From contig JAVIAB010000124.1 of assembly GCA_032433765.1 (NCBI GenBank), forward strand, positions 93,552,845 through 93,616,844: DNA of 64,000 nt, given 5' to 3'. A program made the translations under genes and the position numbers. Of the stretch, positions 45,943 to 57,445 are shown in pieces. The notes beneath the pieces are model-generated. The model was not told the origin of the DNA. It did no database searches and saw only the letters and a list, made by a program, of their open reading frames with translations. Source of the stretch: Megaustenia siamemsis. Lineage: Eukaryota; Mollusca; Gastropoda; Stylommatophora; Ariophantidae. Each line of letters opens with the position of its first letter. The first letter of the stretch is position 1.

Positions 45943-45954
45943 TTTTAAAGGAAC

Positions 45955-46879
45955 GGCCGGACCGTACGATATTAGACACAGATGAAAACAAATAGCTATG
46001 AGAAAAAGGAAGGAGTATTGTAAACATTGAAAGTGATATCTGTTGATGCATTGTGTAGCAGTTTACATGATACTACGACACTTTTCAATATATAAACCCG
46101 ACTTATCCGATATCACATCAGTGTCATTTTTTAAGGAGCGCAAGCCTTGAGTTTTCATTTCCTAAAATCTTGACCTGACCTACTATCCTGTCTCTTGAAT
46201 AATCAAATATGTGGAGTTGGAATAGAGTCTTGGACTACATTGGTTTAGTGACTATGACGCCCGCTTACAATTGTGAACAGATGTCTAAAGTTGCATACAC
46301 AAAAATAGTGCATATAATTATCTGCATACACACAACATATTTTAATACAGTTTGTATGATTCAACGTATTAAATTAATGCAAACAAAAACTCATATTAAT
46401 TTGCAAATAGATTACTAACATGTCGCATTGACTAAATAATAAGAACAATCTTGTGTACAAACAATTTATATTATAACGTATCAAACAGAACCTTATAGGA
46501 GAATTTATTTCCGTGTGTTTGACAATCTAAAAACAAATCATTGTTTGGTCATTAAAAAATGCGTTACTAATTTTATGTTACGTAATGAGCCAATACTTTC
46601 TCTCATTATTTTTTTGTGCCAGTTTTCTCCAGTTTGACAGTCTAAACACATTCTTCTAACTTTTGTTCAAATAAAATTAATCAACAGAAATTGTAGTCCA
46701 AGTGAAGTACTCGTTGTTGACTAGAATACAAACTCTATGCTATATATGTCATGTAATTAAAATAGCTACAGTAATACATCTAATATTAAACAGAGGCCAA
46801 CATAAAAAATGAGACCAAAATAGAGAAATACTAAAAGAACGCTAAGGCGAGAAGTATCAACAGCGGATATCAGCTCCCT

Positions 46880-46881
<2 letters not shown>
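45955..46881. other. No gene seen
   Basis: AT-rich, unassigned. Confidence 0.35.
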
Positions 46882-46918
<37 letters not shown>

Positions 46919-47432
46919 GTGTACCTTCTCCGCAACGAAGGTTGGCTACCATGAATCGCCATTCTACTCTGTTTCTTGCTTTGATGGTGCATGCTGACAT
47001 AGATTGACTTGTCCATCTTTTGATGTTACTCATCCATGTAAGTCTTGGTCTATCTCTGCCTCTTTAACCTTGTATTTTTCCTTCCAATATTACTTTTAGT
47101 AGGCGGTTGTGTCTTTTCACATGCCCCAAATATTTCATTTGTCTTGTCTCAATTGTATTTAGTAGTTCTCTTTTTATTTTCAGTTGTTTTAAAACTTCAT
47201 CGTTTGTTATCTTTTGTTTCCATCCAATTCTACCTATTCTTCTATAAATCCACATTTCAAAGGCTTCAATTTTCTGTTCTGTTTTCTTGTCTAATGTCCA
47301 TGTTTCTGCACCATACAGGAATATTGAGAAGACGTAACATTTTGCCACTCTTAGTTTTAGCCCTGCTGATATTTGTTTCCCTTCACTGCGGTTGAAATGT
47401 TTCCACAGAACAGGGACATGTGCAAAGTGTGA
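46882..47432 (-). mobile_element. LINE-D 3' portion with a (GAT)12 tail
   Basis: Minus strand: AGLKLRVAKCYVFSIFLYGA, ETWTLDKKTEQKIEAFEMWI, IGWKQKITNDEVLKQLKIKR, TRQMKYLGHVKRHNRLLKVI. The tail at 46882-46917 is twelve CAT triplets on plus. One frameshift after KIQG. Confidence 0.9.
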
Positions 47433-47644
47433 CACATAATATCAAAGATCGTCAGACTTTGATAGAAGAGTCAAGAACTGCTGCCTTATGTGTCGCCTTC
47501 GGATCGAAGAAACAATAGATTCATGGAGAGACATATTAACATTGGATTCTAAGGGTACAGGTGGAAGAAATAAAGAAAATTAAGTGAAAGCAAAAATGCG
47601 TATTTTAGGTCAGATGTGGGCGCTCTATGATGTCTGTTCCGCTA

Positions 47645-48530
47645 AGGAAGACGTAAAACATTCCTGGCTTTTGTATCGAAGCGTTCCTGACTTTTGTCGA
47701 AACATTCATGACTGTTGTCGAAGCATTCCTGACTGTTGTCTAAGAATTCCTGACTGTTGTCGAAACATTCCTGGCTGTTGTGTCGAAACATTCCTGGCTG
47801 TTGTGTCGAAGCATTCCTGACTGTTGTCTAAGAATTCCTGACTTTTATCGAAACATTCCTGACTGTTGTCTAAGAATTCCTGACTTTTGTCGAAACATTC
47901 CTGACTGTTGTCTAAGAATTCCTGACTTTTGTCGAAACATTCCTGGTTGTTGCCGAAATAATCCTAACTGTTGCCGAAACATTCCTGACTGTTGTCGTAA
48001 CATTCCTAACTTTTGTCGTAACATTCCTGACTGTTGTCGAAACATTCCTGACTGTTGTCGAAACATTCCTGACTGTTGTCGAAACATTCCCGGCTGTTGT
48101 ATCGAAGCGTTCCTGACTTTTGTCGAAGCATTCCTGACTGTTGTCTAAATATTCCTGACTTTTGTCGAAGCATTCCTGACTGTTGTCTAAATATTCCTGA
48201 CTTTTGTCGAAGCATTCCTGACTGTTGTCTAAATATTCCTGACTTTTGTCGAAGCATCCCTGACTGTTGTCTAAATATTCCTGACTTTTGTCGAAGCATT
48301 CCTGACTGTTGTCTAAATATTCCTGACTTTTGTCGAAACATTCCTGACTGCTTTCGAAACATTCCTGGCTGTTGTGTAGAAGCGTTCCTGATTTTTGTCG
48401 AAACTTTCCAAACTTTTGTCGAAGCATTCCTGGTTCTTGTCGAAACATTCCTGGCTGTTATCGAAACATTCCTGACTGTTGTCGAAGAAATCCTGATATT
48501 ATTGAAGCATTCATATCTGTTGTCGAATGT
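47645..48530. repeat. 21/42-bp minisatellite, about 42 units
   Basis: Unit CATTCCTGACTGTTGTCGAA plus one base (21 bp, seven codons). From 48100 to 48340 a 42-bp two-unit pattern alternates GACTGTTGTCTAAAT and GACTTTTGTCGAAGC. All long frames here (NIPDCCR on plus; FRQQSGM, ECFDNSQ on minus) follow from the unit length being a multiple of three. Confidence 0.95.
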
Positions 48531-49004
48531 TGACCAGCAGAACTTAACAGGATGGGTCTAGCCACAAGTAACAAAATGATGGGGTGCAGAATTGTTCTAT
48601 TTTAAGAGAAGAAGATAAATGAAGAAAATCTAAAGTAATTTTAAATAAACCAGTGAAGCTACCAAAACAAATTGTAAAGTAAAATAAAAAGATGAAGATA
48701 ATACTGAACAAGCTATCTACATAGTATTAATCTTATAACCAACTTATACAATAATCCTATCAACTGTCTTCTTCCGCCTTTTTATAAATCTGTATTCAAT
48801 TGCGTTTGCTGGCTTGTATTTATTTATTTGTTTAATTAGTTTAGTTTATTTGTTCTACCTGATGAATGCTTTTGCCGAAGCGTCGTAGTTTGCTTTGTCT
48901 TTCTATTAGTTTAGCCGCTCCATACCTTTTTATGTTTATTTTACATGTTCCATGCAGCTCTACCCGCGGCCTCGCAAAGTATTTAATATTTTATATACAT
49001 GTAT
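48531..49004. other. No gene seen
   Basis: 48840-48910 contains TTGCCGAAGCGTCGTAGTTTG, reminiscent of retroelement boundary sequence, unassigned. Confidence 0.3.
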
Positions 49005-49375
49005 ATGTTTTCACCTCAGGCGAAATCCTAGAGACTAGGAACTGAATAGTAAAAAGTAAAGTAAAGAGCCCCCGTCACGCCAAGTGGCGTATAGGGAATA
49101 TGGTGTTAGTGACCATACTTTTTACAGACCTTCAGCACATGATTTTTGGGGTAATGTGGTCGGTATTACGCCCGTGCCGCTTTACTTTCCAAGAAAAAAA
49201 AATCCGGTACCCATTTTAGGCTGGGTGAACCTGGGTTGGGATCGAACCCTACCTCTTGTCCTAAAGAAACTGAATATTGCATGTTAAATCGTTTTTGCCT
49301 GACAGCTGTGCGCACAGATGTCTCTCGCCGCACAGGCAGTTAACTCCGTTTTCGGAGGTACTCAGAGAAATGGAA
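49005..49375 (-). mobile_element. SINE-2 copy split by a SINE-1
   Basis: 49010-49048 (AATCCTAGAGACTAGGAACTG) and 49277-49375 (GTTAAATCGTTTTTGCC, CTGTGCGCACAGATG, TTTTCGGAGGTACTC) together match 39990-40120. Confidence 0.75.
49049..49267 (-). mobile_element. SINE-1 inserted in SINE-2, 9-bp target duplication
   Basis: AACTGAATA at 49040-49048 and 49268-49276 (12 bp with one mismatch if extended). The head end stops at CTACCTCTTGTCCT, before the A box, so it is 5'-truncated. Confidence 0.85.
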
Positions 49376-49453
49376 GGCACGATGGTAAGGGGGATAGTAA
49401 CATAGGCTTTTAAATAATCATGGTCGCGTGTAGTCGCACTCGGTCTTCTAAAG

Positions 49454-49460
<7 letters not shown>

Positions 49461-49506
<46 letters not shown>
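49461..49506. repeat. (TC)n microsatellite
   Basis: About 23 dinucleotides. Confidence 0.95.
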
Positions 49507-49508
<2 letters not shown>

Positions 49509-50050
49509 GCCCCAAACCAGTCTTCTCCACACCGATATAGAAAAGGAGTTTTGACTCCACAAGCATGACGCTTTTAGCTTTGCTAGTAGGGGTGGTTGTG
49601 GCTAGTACGACGTCAGCCGTCTCTGGCTCTCATAATGTTATGCTAGTTGAGGTTTTCCTGGGTTACCCTTTTGTGTTTAGACCTATGTAAAGTAGACTAT
49701 GCCTCCACCTACGTAAAGCTGTGATCCCCACCATTTTTTTTATTTACATGGCAATTGTTTTTTTTTTCTTGTGAACCTTATCGTCAGCTTTACAACAGCC
49801 TCACGTTTGAATCCCTTTACCCCATGTTACTAAAGAACTGCTAAATCAACATTGATGCTGATAAGGAGACTATTGCAGTTAATCACTCCAGCTGGCGCAA
49901 AATTACTGTTTTTATATTTTGTGTTAGGACCAGGGTGGGATTTAGACTTTGACTTAATGAGCTACAGTTTAGGGCGTCACAATCCGAGGTGGCTTCACAT
50001 GTGTTTATATTGTAATCTATGATATAGGCCTTCTGGTAGTGAACTATTAA
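49507..50050. other. Unassigned
   Basis: 49700-49830 (CACCTACGTAAAGCTGTGATC, GTCAGCTTTACAACAGCCTC) resembles 8130-8240 of repeat R in part. Confidence 0.35.
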
Positions 50051-50350
50051 CATCGTCATCATCATCAAGTACCGGGCCTACTGGCATAGGTGATCATGCC
50101 TCTCCACAACTTTCGATCTCGACAGTTATTTATCATTTCTGTTGTTGACCTTCTGCCAAGCCATTCTCTTAAGCTGTCTGGTATTTTCTCTCTTTGCTTC
50201 CCTCTAGCTCTTCGCCCCTCAATTTTTCCAGTTGTTACAATATATATATACCAGTTATTCTCTTCTCATTACATGGCCCAAAAATGATGACTGTTTCTTC
50301 CTAATATTGGAAATTAGCTCTCTTTTTTGCTTGAACCTCTCTCAGAACAC
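50051..50350 (-). mobile_element. LINE-C 3' end
   Basis: CATCGTCATCATCATCAAGT tail, then the reverse of the SLREWLGRRST and RREQLEYIVTT coding blocks, ending within VLREVQAKKRELISNI. Confidence 0.85.
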
Positions 50351-50429
50351 TGAACTATTAACAGGGGGTTTTTAATTTGTTTATATTGTAATCTATGATA
50401 CAGGCCTTCTGGTATTGATCTTTTAGTCA

Positions 50430-51125
50430 TCATCATGTGTCATACCGGGGAGCCGCGATAGCTCAGTAGTTAGTGAACTGGACTACAACGGACAAGGGGT
50501 AGGGTTCGATCCCAACCGACGGCTTCCGGGTTCACCCAGCCTTAAATGGGTACCGGATTTTTTTCTGGGAAAGTAAAGCGGCACGGGCGTAATACCTACC
50601 ACATTACCTCAAAAAGCATGTGCCGAAGGTCTGTAAAATTTATGGTCACTAACACCATATTCCCTATACGCCGCCACTTGGCGTGACGGGAGTACTTTAC
50701 TTTTTTTTTTTTTTTTTAATGTGTCATACCGGTTGGCGTAGGCGATCATGTCCTTCCACAATCTTCTATCTACAGTGCATCGTATCAATTTTGTTGTTGA
50801 CTGTTTTCCATGCCATGACACCAAGCTATCCAGTATTTTCTTTCTTTGTCGTCCGCCATCTCTCTTTCCTTTTATTTTGCCAGTTGTAACCAAGTATTCC
50901 AACTTTCCTCTTCTCATGATGTGCCCAAAAAATGTTGATTGTTTCTTTCTGATGTTTTTAGGAGTTCCCTTTTTGTTTTGGCCTCTTTGTGAATTTCTTC
51001 ATTGCTGTTTTTAGTTGTCAAGGGAACTTTCAACATTCTTCTTAGAAATCCCATCTCTGTGGGCTCTAATCGTCTTTTCAATTGTCTACTGTTCATGATT
51101 CGCTTCCATCGGGATCTTTTAATAA
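50430..51125 (-). mobile_element. LINE-A 3' portion split by a SINE-1
   Basis: The LINE resumes at 50733. Minus reads RRGKLEYLVTTGKIKGKRDG, KILDSLVSWHGKQSTTKLIR and CTVDRRLWKDMIAYANRY, and upstream LKRRLEPTEMGFLRRMLKVP. The 3' tail TCATCATCATG remains on the far side of the SINE (50428-50448). Confidence 0.88.
50449..50718 (+). mobile_element. SINE-1, complete, with a 14-bp target duplication
   Basis: ATGTGTCATACCGG at 50435-50448 and 50719-50732 defines the ends exactly. It starts GGAGCCGCGATAGCTCAGTA; B box GGTTCGATCCC; ends GTACTTTACTTTTTTTT with about 18 T. This copy sets the family's length at about 255 bp plus tail. Confidence 0.97.
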
Positions 51126-51299
51126 GGGGGGGGGGGTGGCTCTCAAAGTTCAATTTAGATTCACCAGCTTAGGGCTTAAAAAATTGTTAACCACTGCCTG
51201 GTTACGATCTTCATCATTATACTCAAACAATATCTAGGACATTCCAATCTCTTTCCCGATAACACCGGGAGATTTAAACTTAGTGTAAGTTACAAGTAT

Positions 51300-51520
51300 A
51301 CAGTCCCGTCACGCCGAGTGGCGTATAGGGGATATGGTGTTAATGACCATAATTTTTATAGACCTTCAGCACATGATTTTTGGGGTAATGTGGTCGATAT
51401 TACTCCGGTACCGCTTTACTTTCCTAGAAACAATCCGGTACCCATTTAAGGCTGGGTGAACCCGGAAGTCGTCGATTAGGATCGAACCTAACCTCTCGTC
51501 CTTTATAGTTCAGTTGTTCT
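51300..51520 (-). mobile_element. SINE-1, 5'-truncated
   Basis: CCCGTCACGCCGAGTGGCGT through the reversed B box (GGATCGAACC) to CGTCCTTTATAGTTCAGTTG. Confidence 0.85.
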
Positions 51521-51578
51521 CCACATCTTTCAACTTTCTATATTTTATATTTACTTTGGTATTAATTTTATTTTTGCT

Positions 51579-51580
<2 letters not shown>

Positions 51581-51637
<57 letters not shown>
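51581..51637. repeat. (AAT)n microsatellite
   Basis: About 19 triplets. Confidence 0.95.
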
Positions 51638-51640
<3 letters not shown>

Positions 51641-51867
51641 ATTATAGCCAGAAAAAGAGGCCAGATCATTCGATATAAAACTGCCTTGTTCATTTCATTC
51701 CTCAGCCGTATCTGACATTGCTGTTTTACAAAAACAGCGCTGGGCTATTAACTATTGAAGATATCATCTGGCCGACAACTTAGCCAGATCCACATGGTTT
51801 CCAACCGTCTTTGATACACACGCGCGCATACACATAATGTAGAACGTTTTATTTGATATGAAGTATA

Positions 51868-52048
51868 GCTGGGAAAATTGAGGGACGAAGAGATAGAGGG
51901 AAGCAAAGAGAAAAGATACCAGACAGCTTAAAAGAATGGCTTGGTAGAAAGTCAACAACAAAAATGATAAATAACTGTCGTGATCGAAAGTTGTGAAGAG
52001 ACATGATCACCTATGCCAGCAGGCGCGGTACTAGATGATGATGATAGC
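51868..52048 (+). mobile_element. LINE-C 3' end fragment
   Basis: GKIEGRRDRGKQREKIPDSL in broken frames, tail GGTACTAGATGATGATGAT. Confidence 0.8.
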
Positions 52049-52417
52049 ATGTCGAGAAATACTTCTTACCCGAGTTAAACGATTTGACAATTAATATTAT
52101 GTAATTTGTTATTGTTTGAAGACGTTTTTACATTGGTTCTTTTCTACTGTTGGTATTGGCGGTGTCTTTTTCAAGAAATTGTTTCGTTAAAAATACGACA
52201 GTGCACAATCTCCGTACATTTTTAAAGTGGTTTTTTTCATCGATATAACAGTTTGTTAAATATATTAGCTTGGTCGAATGAAAAGACTTCTAAACTTGAA
52301 ACTAATAACCTAATCCAATAATATTTTCCATACTTAAAATAATGAAAGTCTTGAACATACATATTTTGTTCACTTTCTTCATTCATATAATTATTTGCTA
52401 CGAACTTCTCTTTATAC
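52049..52417. other. No gene seen
   Basis: AT-rich flank downstream (on minus) of the TIR-like gene. Confidence 0.35.
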
Positions 52418-52423
52418 TTTATT
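52418..52423 (-). promoter_or_regulatory. Possible polyadenylation signal (AATAAA)
   Basis: AATAAA on the minus strand, 17 bases beyond the stop of the exon at 52441. It would give a very short 3' UTR; another signal further on is equally possible. Confidence 0.35.
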
Positions 52424-52440
52424 CATAAATCTACGAGATG

Positions 52441-53732
52441 TCAAAAAACACTGGAAGTGTCACTCTCTGGGGTTCCCCTAGAGTTGATCTCTCGGCTCAA
52501 ATCGATCTCATGAAAGTTAATAGGAGAATCTGGCGCTCCGTTGTAATCATCAGATTCTATTTCACTAGCGCTGTCCCCATCTGTTGGGAAGGCAACTTTC
52601 CTGGGTCCAACAGGGGCTTTAGTTTGGTTAAAGATGAGATACGTTGTTGCTCTGTGCTCAGAACCAGGGGAAACAACTGCTCGGGCATCACTGTCACAGA
52701 AGATACTGTCGTCTCCACCACATCCACTGAAGTCATACTCTGGGTTTGGTTGCTCATCAGGAACAACAGTCGCGGATCTAAAATTTCCCCATTCTCGTGT
52801 TGACATCATATCTTCAGGGTCTGGCACGCTTAAGAATGCGTTTCTTTTTTTACAAGACCTTGAGAAATCAGCACCAGAATCAGAACTTTTTAAATTGTTG
52901 ATCGCATTGTTAATGGCTGTACTATTCTCACCGTTGTTGTTGAAATTATTCGACGATTCTGTATTAGACTCGCTTATGCCCAGGACATTATAAATTGATT
53001 GCCGTAATCTTGAAGAACAAATTAGGAAATCCCTCTCATCAAACACGCAAGCATTTTTGAAGTTACTTACAAGATTTAAAACTAGGTCAATCTCCAAATT
53101 CTCAGAAAGACGATCATTTTTCTCTTGAAGACCGTCATTGCGTTTCATGTATAGATCTGTCGCTGATTTTGAACGATTACCAACGATCAAAGGAGCAAGT
53201 TTCTTTTTCACACGAGAGTTCTTAACTGATAAAGCAGACGTTGATGATGATTGTAACGAAGGCACGAATTTCTCAATGTAATCTTTCAAAGTTATACATC
53301 CATTACTGTTGACATTAATTGTTTCAGAAAACGTTTTTGGAAGCTGTGTTTTGTGATATCTCACGTAAACAACAGGAATTTTCTGAGCCAGTGCAGTGCA
53401 AAGGTCATGAAAGCAAGCAGCGTCATCTAGTGTGGTTTCGTTGAAGAGGTAAACACAGACATCGGATTCAGCCACAACGTATTGTCTCTGTGATTCTTTA
53501 GACAAGTGGACGTTAGATTGTTGTGTCCAGTTTGTAACTCGAATGTAAAAGTCCTCCTGCAGCATATCAATGACTCCGAGATGTAGAAGCTTGTCGTCTG
53601 TGGCGCTGCTGCCAATGTTATTTCTGCTAATCAAATGGACACGAGGAGTTCTGGCATGTTGCGCTGGAATAGTGAATGCTGGTCCTGAAGAAATGGTGCT
53701 CTCTGTTACCGAAATGTGGGGAATCTCTGGAC
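52441..53732 (-). CDS. TIR-like domain protein, terminal exon
   Basis: An acceptor CCATGAACAG on minus precedes 53732, and the frame runs 429 codons to TGA (52441-52443). The first two bases complete a split Gly codon with the donor at 58186. From about residue 30 of the exon: TPRVHLISRN, then after an SSATDDKLLHLGVIDMLQED stretch, ESDVCVYLFNETTLDDAACF and HDLCTALAQKIPVVYVRYHK. This strand-loop order resembles the C-terminal half of TIR domains (hydrophobic strand, 'S-x-W-C-x-x-EL'-like helix, then a PV strand). TIR domains act in innate signalling or as NAD hydrolases. After it comes a basic stretch (KNSRVKKKLAP) and a long Ser/Asn/Asp-rich tail with no domain, ending in GTPESDTSSVF. Codons are varied, unlike repeat DNA. 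TIR assignment is moderate; the exon being real is more certain. Confidence 0.7.
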
Positions 53733-53859
53733 CTGTTCATGGAAATATCAAGTTGTAGTTTTGCATCATAGACAGGGTGAGGTTGTGTGTGGTCATTGAT
53801 TTATGATGTGTGGGTAAAATGGTGAGAAGGTATTGTAAGGTTGTGGATTTAAAATGGTG

Positions 53860-54505
53860 TGAGAAAGAGAGAATTGGGTGGTTTGAGATTTCATATATTT
53901 GGGTGGAGAGAAAGTGAGAATTTGGTGGTTTGAGATTTCATATATTTGGGTGGAGAGAAAGTGAGAATTGGGTGGTTTGAGATTTCATATATTTGGGTGG
54001 AGTGAAAGTGAGAATTGTGTGGTTTAAGATTTCATATATTTGGGCGGAGAGAAAGTGAGAATTGGGTGGTTTAAGATTTCATATATTTGATTGGAGAGAA
54101 AGTGAGAATTGGGTGGTTTAAGATTTCATATATTTGGGTGGAGAGAAAGTGAGAATTGGGTGGTTTAAAAATTCATATATTTGGGTGGAGAGAAAGTGAG
54201 AATTGGGTGGTTTAAGATTTCATATATTTGAGTGGAGAGAAAGTGAGAATGGGTGGTTTAAGATTTCATATATTTGTGTGGAGAGAAAGTGAGAATTGGG
54301 TGGTTTAAGATTTCATATATTTGTGTGGAGAGAAAGTGAGAATTGGGTGGTTTAAGATTTCATATATTTGTGTGGAGAGAAAGTGAGAATTGGGTGGTTT
54401 AAGATTTCATATATTTGTGTGGAGAGAATGTGAGAATTGGGTGGTTTAAGATGTCATATATTTGGGTGGAGAGAAAGTGAAAATTGAGTGGTTTAAGATT
54501 TTAAG
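53860..54505. repeat. 47-bp minisatellite, about 13 copies
   Basis: Unit GGGTGGTTTAAGATTTCATA followed by TATTTGGGTGGAGAGAAAGTGAGAATT. Copies differ at single bases (GGGTGG/TGTGTGG, TTTGAG/TTTAAG). Confidence 0.95.
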
Positions 54506-54544
54506 ATGTACTGCAATACCATCCCTCGGGCAATGGCTTTGGCT

Positions 54545-55010
54545 GCCCGGCAAAACTACAGAGGACATGTAAAGGAAGTCTCCCTTCTATAGCACACACA
54601 TCTGCTGGCTGACCAGCTAAACTAACGAGGACAAGTTAAGGAAGTCTCCCTTCTATAGCACACACAGTTGCTGGCTGACCAGCTAAACTAACGAGGACAA
54701 GTTAAGGAAGTCTCCCTGCTATAGCACACACAGTTGCTGGCTGACCAGCTAAACTAACGAGGACATGTAAAGGAAGTCTCCCTTCTATAGCACACACAGT
54801 TGCTGGCTGACCAGCTAAACTAACGAGGACAAGTTAAGGAAGTCTCCCTTCTATAGTACACACAGCTGCTGGCTGACCAGCTAAACTAACGAGGACAAGT
54901 TAACGAAGTCTCCCTTCTATAGCACACACAGCTGCTGGCTGACCAGCTAAACTAACGAGGACAAGTTAAGGAAGTCTCCCGTCTATAGTACACACAGCTG
55001 CTGGCTGAAA
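54545..55010. repeat. 66-bp minisatellite, about 7 copies
   Basis: Unit GACAAGTTAAGGAAGTCTCC, CTTCTATAGCACACACAGTT, GCTGGCTGACCAGCTAAACT, AACGAG. Confidence 0.95.
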
Positions 55011-55174
55011 TGGCGGAGGCTCGACTCAGTCGACAACGGTCTCGAATGCAGGTGCTGGAACAGCCTAGTATCCGGCTCAGGGCATAACAAGGACTTAAAG
55101 TGTTAAACATAAATAATCAATAACAAAACAACGGGAAACTACTTTCTTGCAGATTGTGCGAGAAATCATGCAAG

Positions 55175-55310
55175 GAGAAGGTAGTTTCAAGACAACAATG
55201 AGACACTGAACATGACATCAGAAGAAATGAGAGATCTGGCTAGAGACAGAGATTCTTTCGGACGGGATGTGGTGAATGCAATGTTTTGAAAAGGACATAG
55301 AACCTGATGA
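55175..55310 (+). mobile_element. LINE-I 3' end remnant
   Basis: MTSEEMRDLARDRDSFGRDV parallels the DLTRDRDSFKW and LARERYSFRR ends of LINE-H and LINE-I; short and without upstream part. Confidence 0.5.
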
Positions 55311-56559
55311 TGACCAGCATAGGGCCTCGCCAAGTCTCCGGTCCTACCACCAAGGATTTAATTTCCTGATGCTAAATTATCCACGATTTACTTCTAGATA
55401 TCTGAACTGGTTTTCAATGCACTGAGAAATATTGTATTCTTTTAATTTGTTAGCAGCGTAAAGGAAGACATTGAAAAAAAAATGGTGGTGAATAATTTTA
55501 TAGAGAAAGAATAGCACCTAAAAGCATCACTGACAAATCTGTTATAAAACAATTAACCATAAAATACGAATCTCAAAAGTTTCCAGATAATTGTATTTAT
55601 TAATGCAATGAAGTTTAATTATTCATTAAATGGGTTGTGCTTAAATCGATTCTGGAGTTAGAAGTTCAGCTGAAAGCATGCACGACTCTGTCTCGTGTCT
55701 TTTCCTGGCTTGTTTAGACGAGACATCGATTGTTCATATTGACCTCCTAACCAAATTTAAAAATCGTTATTGGTTTCCTGATACTTGGTCATTGTGTAAT
55801 ACATTACATTATTGCCCGTACTGTATGCTTTTTGTAAATATGATCAAGCTATGTATTCTGGAATTGTACCATTAAATCATGTATGGAGGTGTTTCTCATA
55901 TAGACTGTGGCAGGTAGTTTGAATTTAAAGTGAGTTTATGTTGGTTGCCTGGATACCGTAGTCTATTGTGTTTGAAGAAGCCATTTGATTGCCATGACAG
56001 CGGATGTTGTTATGATTCACAATTGGGTCATTACTGGGACATATTCTATTTTATATAAAGTTGCATCTATTGCATCTGTCAGTTTATTTTGTCTGTCTGA
56101 ATGTCTTGATTTTTGTTTCCTTGATTGCCTTCTTGTCTGTGTGATTATCTGTTTGTCTGGCATACACCAGTTTTTCTGTCTGTTTCGTTATCTGTCTGGC
56201 TGGCTATATGCCTGAATTTTGTTTGTCTACATGACTGCATGTTAATGTTTGTTTTTTTCTGCTTGATTGTCCGCCTTGTTTGTTTTTTTAAGTCTGAATG
56301 TATGTTTTTCGGTCTGATTGGTTGTCTGCGATGCTGCGATGTCTTCTGATCTGTTTATTTTATCTTCTTGATTATCTGTCTATCTATCCGTCTTTTCTGC
56401 CTCTCTTCATGCCTGTTTGTCTGTTGTTTTTTCTGCTTGTTTGTCTGCTTGCCTAACTGCTTAACTGTTTTTCTACTGCTTTGTTATCTACCTACCTGCC
56501 TATCTTTCTGATATATGTCTGTTTGATTGTCTGCTTACCTATCTTTCTCTCTATCTGCC
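55311..56559. other. No gene seen
   Basis: 56060-56550 is rich in CTGTCTG/TTGTCTG words, a degenerate pyrimidine-rich simple repeat on plus. Its frames are incidental. Confidence 0.4.
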
Positions 56560-56748
56560 TATGTGCCCCCCCCCCCCTATCTCTCTCTATATCACTCTCT
56601 CTTTCTCTCATTTGCGCTCTCTCTCTCTGACATATTAAACTCTCTTTTAAGCTTAAAGATAAGCTCTGATAATAACATCTCATGTAATTACTTTTTATAA
56701 CTTTGACAATGCTTTCTTTTTATATGCCTCTATGTCTCTCTCTCACTC

Positions 56749-56801
<53 letters not shown>

Positions 56802-57117
56802 TTCTCATTCTCTCTCCCTCTCTCTCTGACATATATAAACTGTACATTAAGCATAATCATAAGCTCTGATAATAACATCTTATCTAATTACTTTTTATAC
56901 CTTTGACAATGATTTCTTTTTATCTGCCTCTGTGCCTCCCTCTCTCTACCACTCTCTCTACCACTCTCTCTACCACTCTCTCTACCACTCTCTCTCTCTC
57001 ATACCCTGTCTGACATATTTAAACTCTCCATTAAGCATAAACATAAGCTCTGATTATAACATCGTATCTAATTACTTTTTGTACCTTTGAAAATGCGTTA
57101 TTTCTCTGCCTATGTGC

Positions 57118-57151
<34 letters not shown>

Positions 57152-57261
57152 ATCTGATATATTTAAACTCTCCTTTAAGCATGGAGATAAGCTCTGATAA
57201 TAACATCTCATCTAATTACTTTTTATACCTTTGAAAAGCGTTCTTTCTATCTGCCTATGTG

Positions 57262-57303
<42 letters not shown>

Positions 57304-57403
57304 ATTTAAACTCTCCTTTAAGCATGGAGATAAGCTCTGATAATAACATCTCATCTAATTAATTTTTATACCTTTGAAAATGCGTTCTTTCTATCTGCCT
57401 ATG

Positions 57404-57445
<42 letters not shown>

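Noticed and set aside
47912..48448. 178-codon and other long frames in the 21-bp array
   Set aside because: They exist because the unit is seven codons with no stop in several frames; no start context, splice sites or domain.
56703..56906. Frame rich in Leu/Ser
   Set aside because: Encoded by a (TC)n run.
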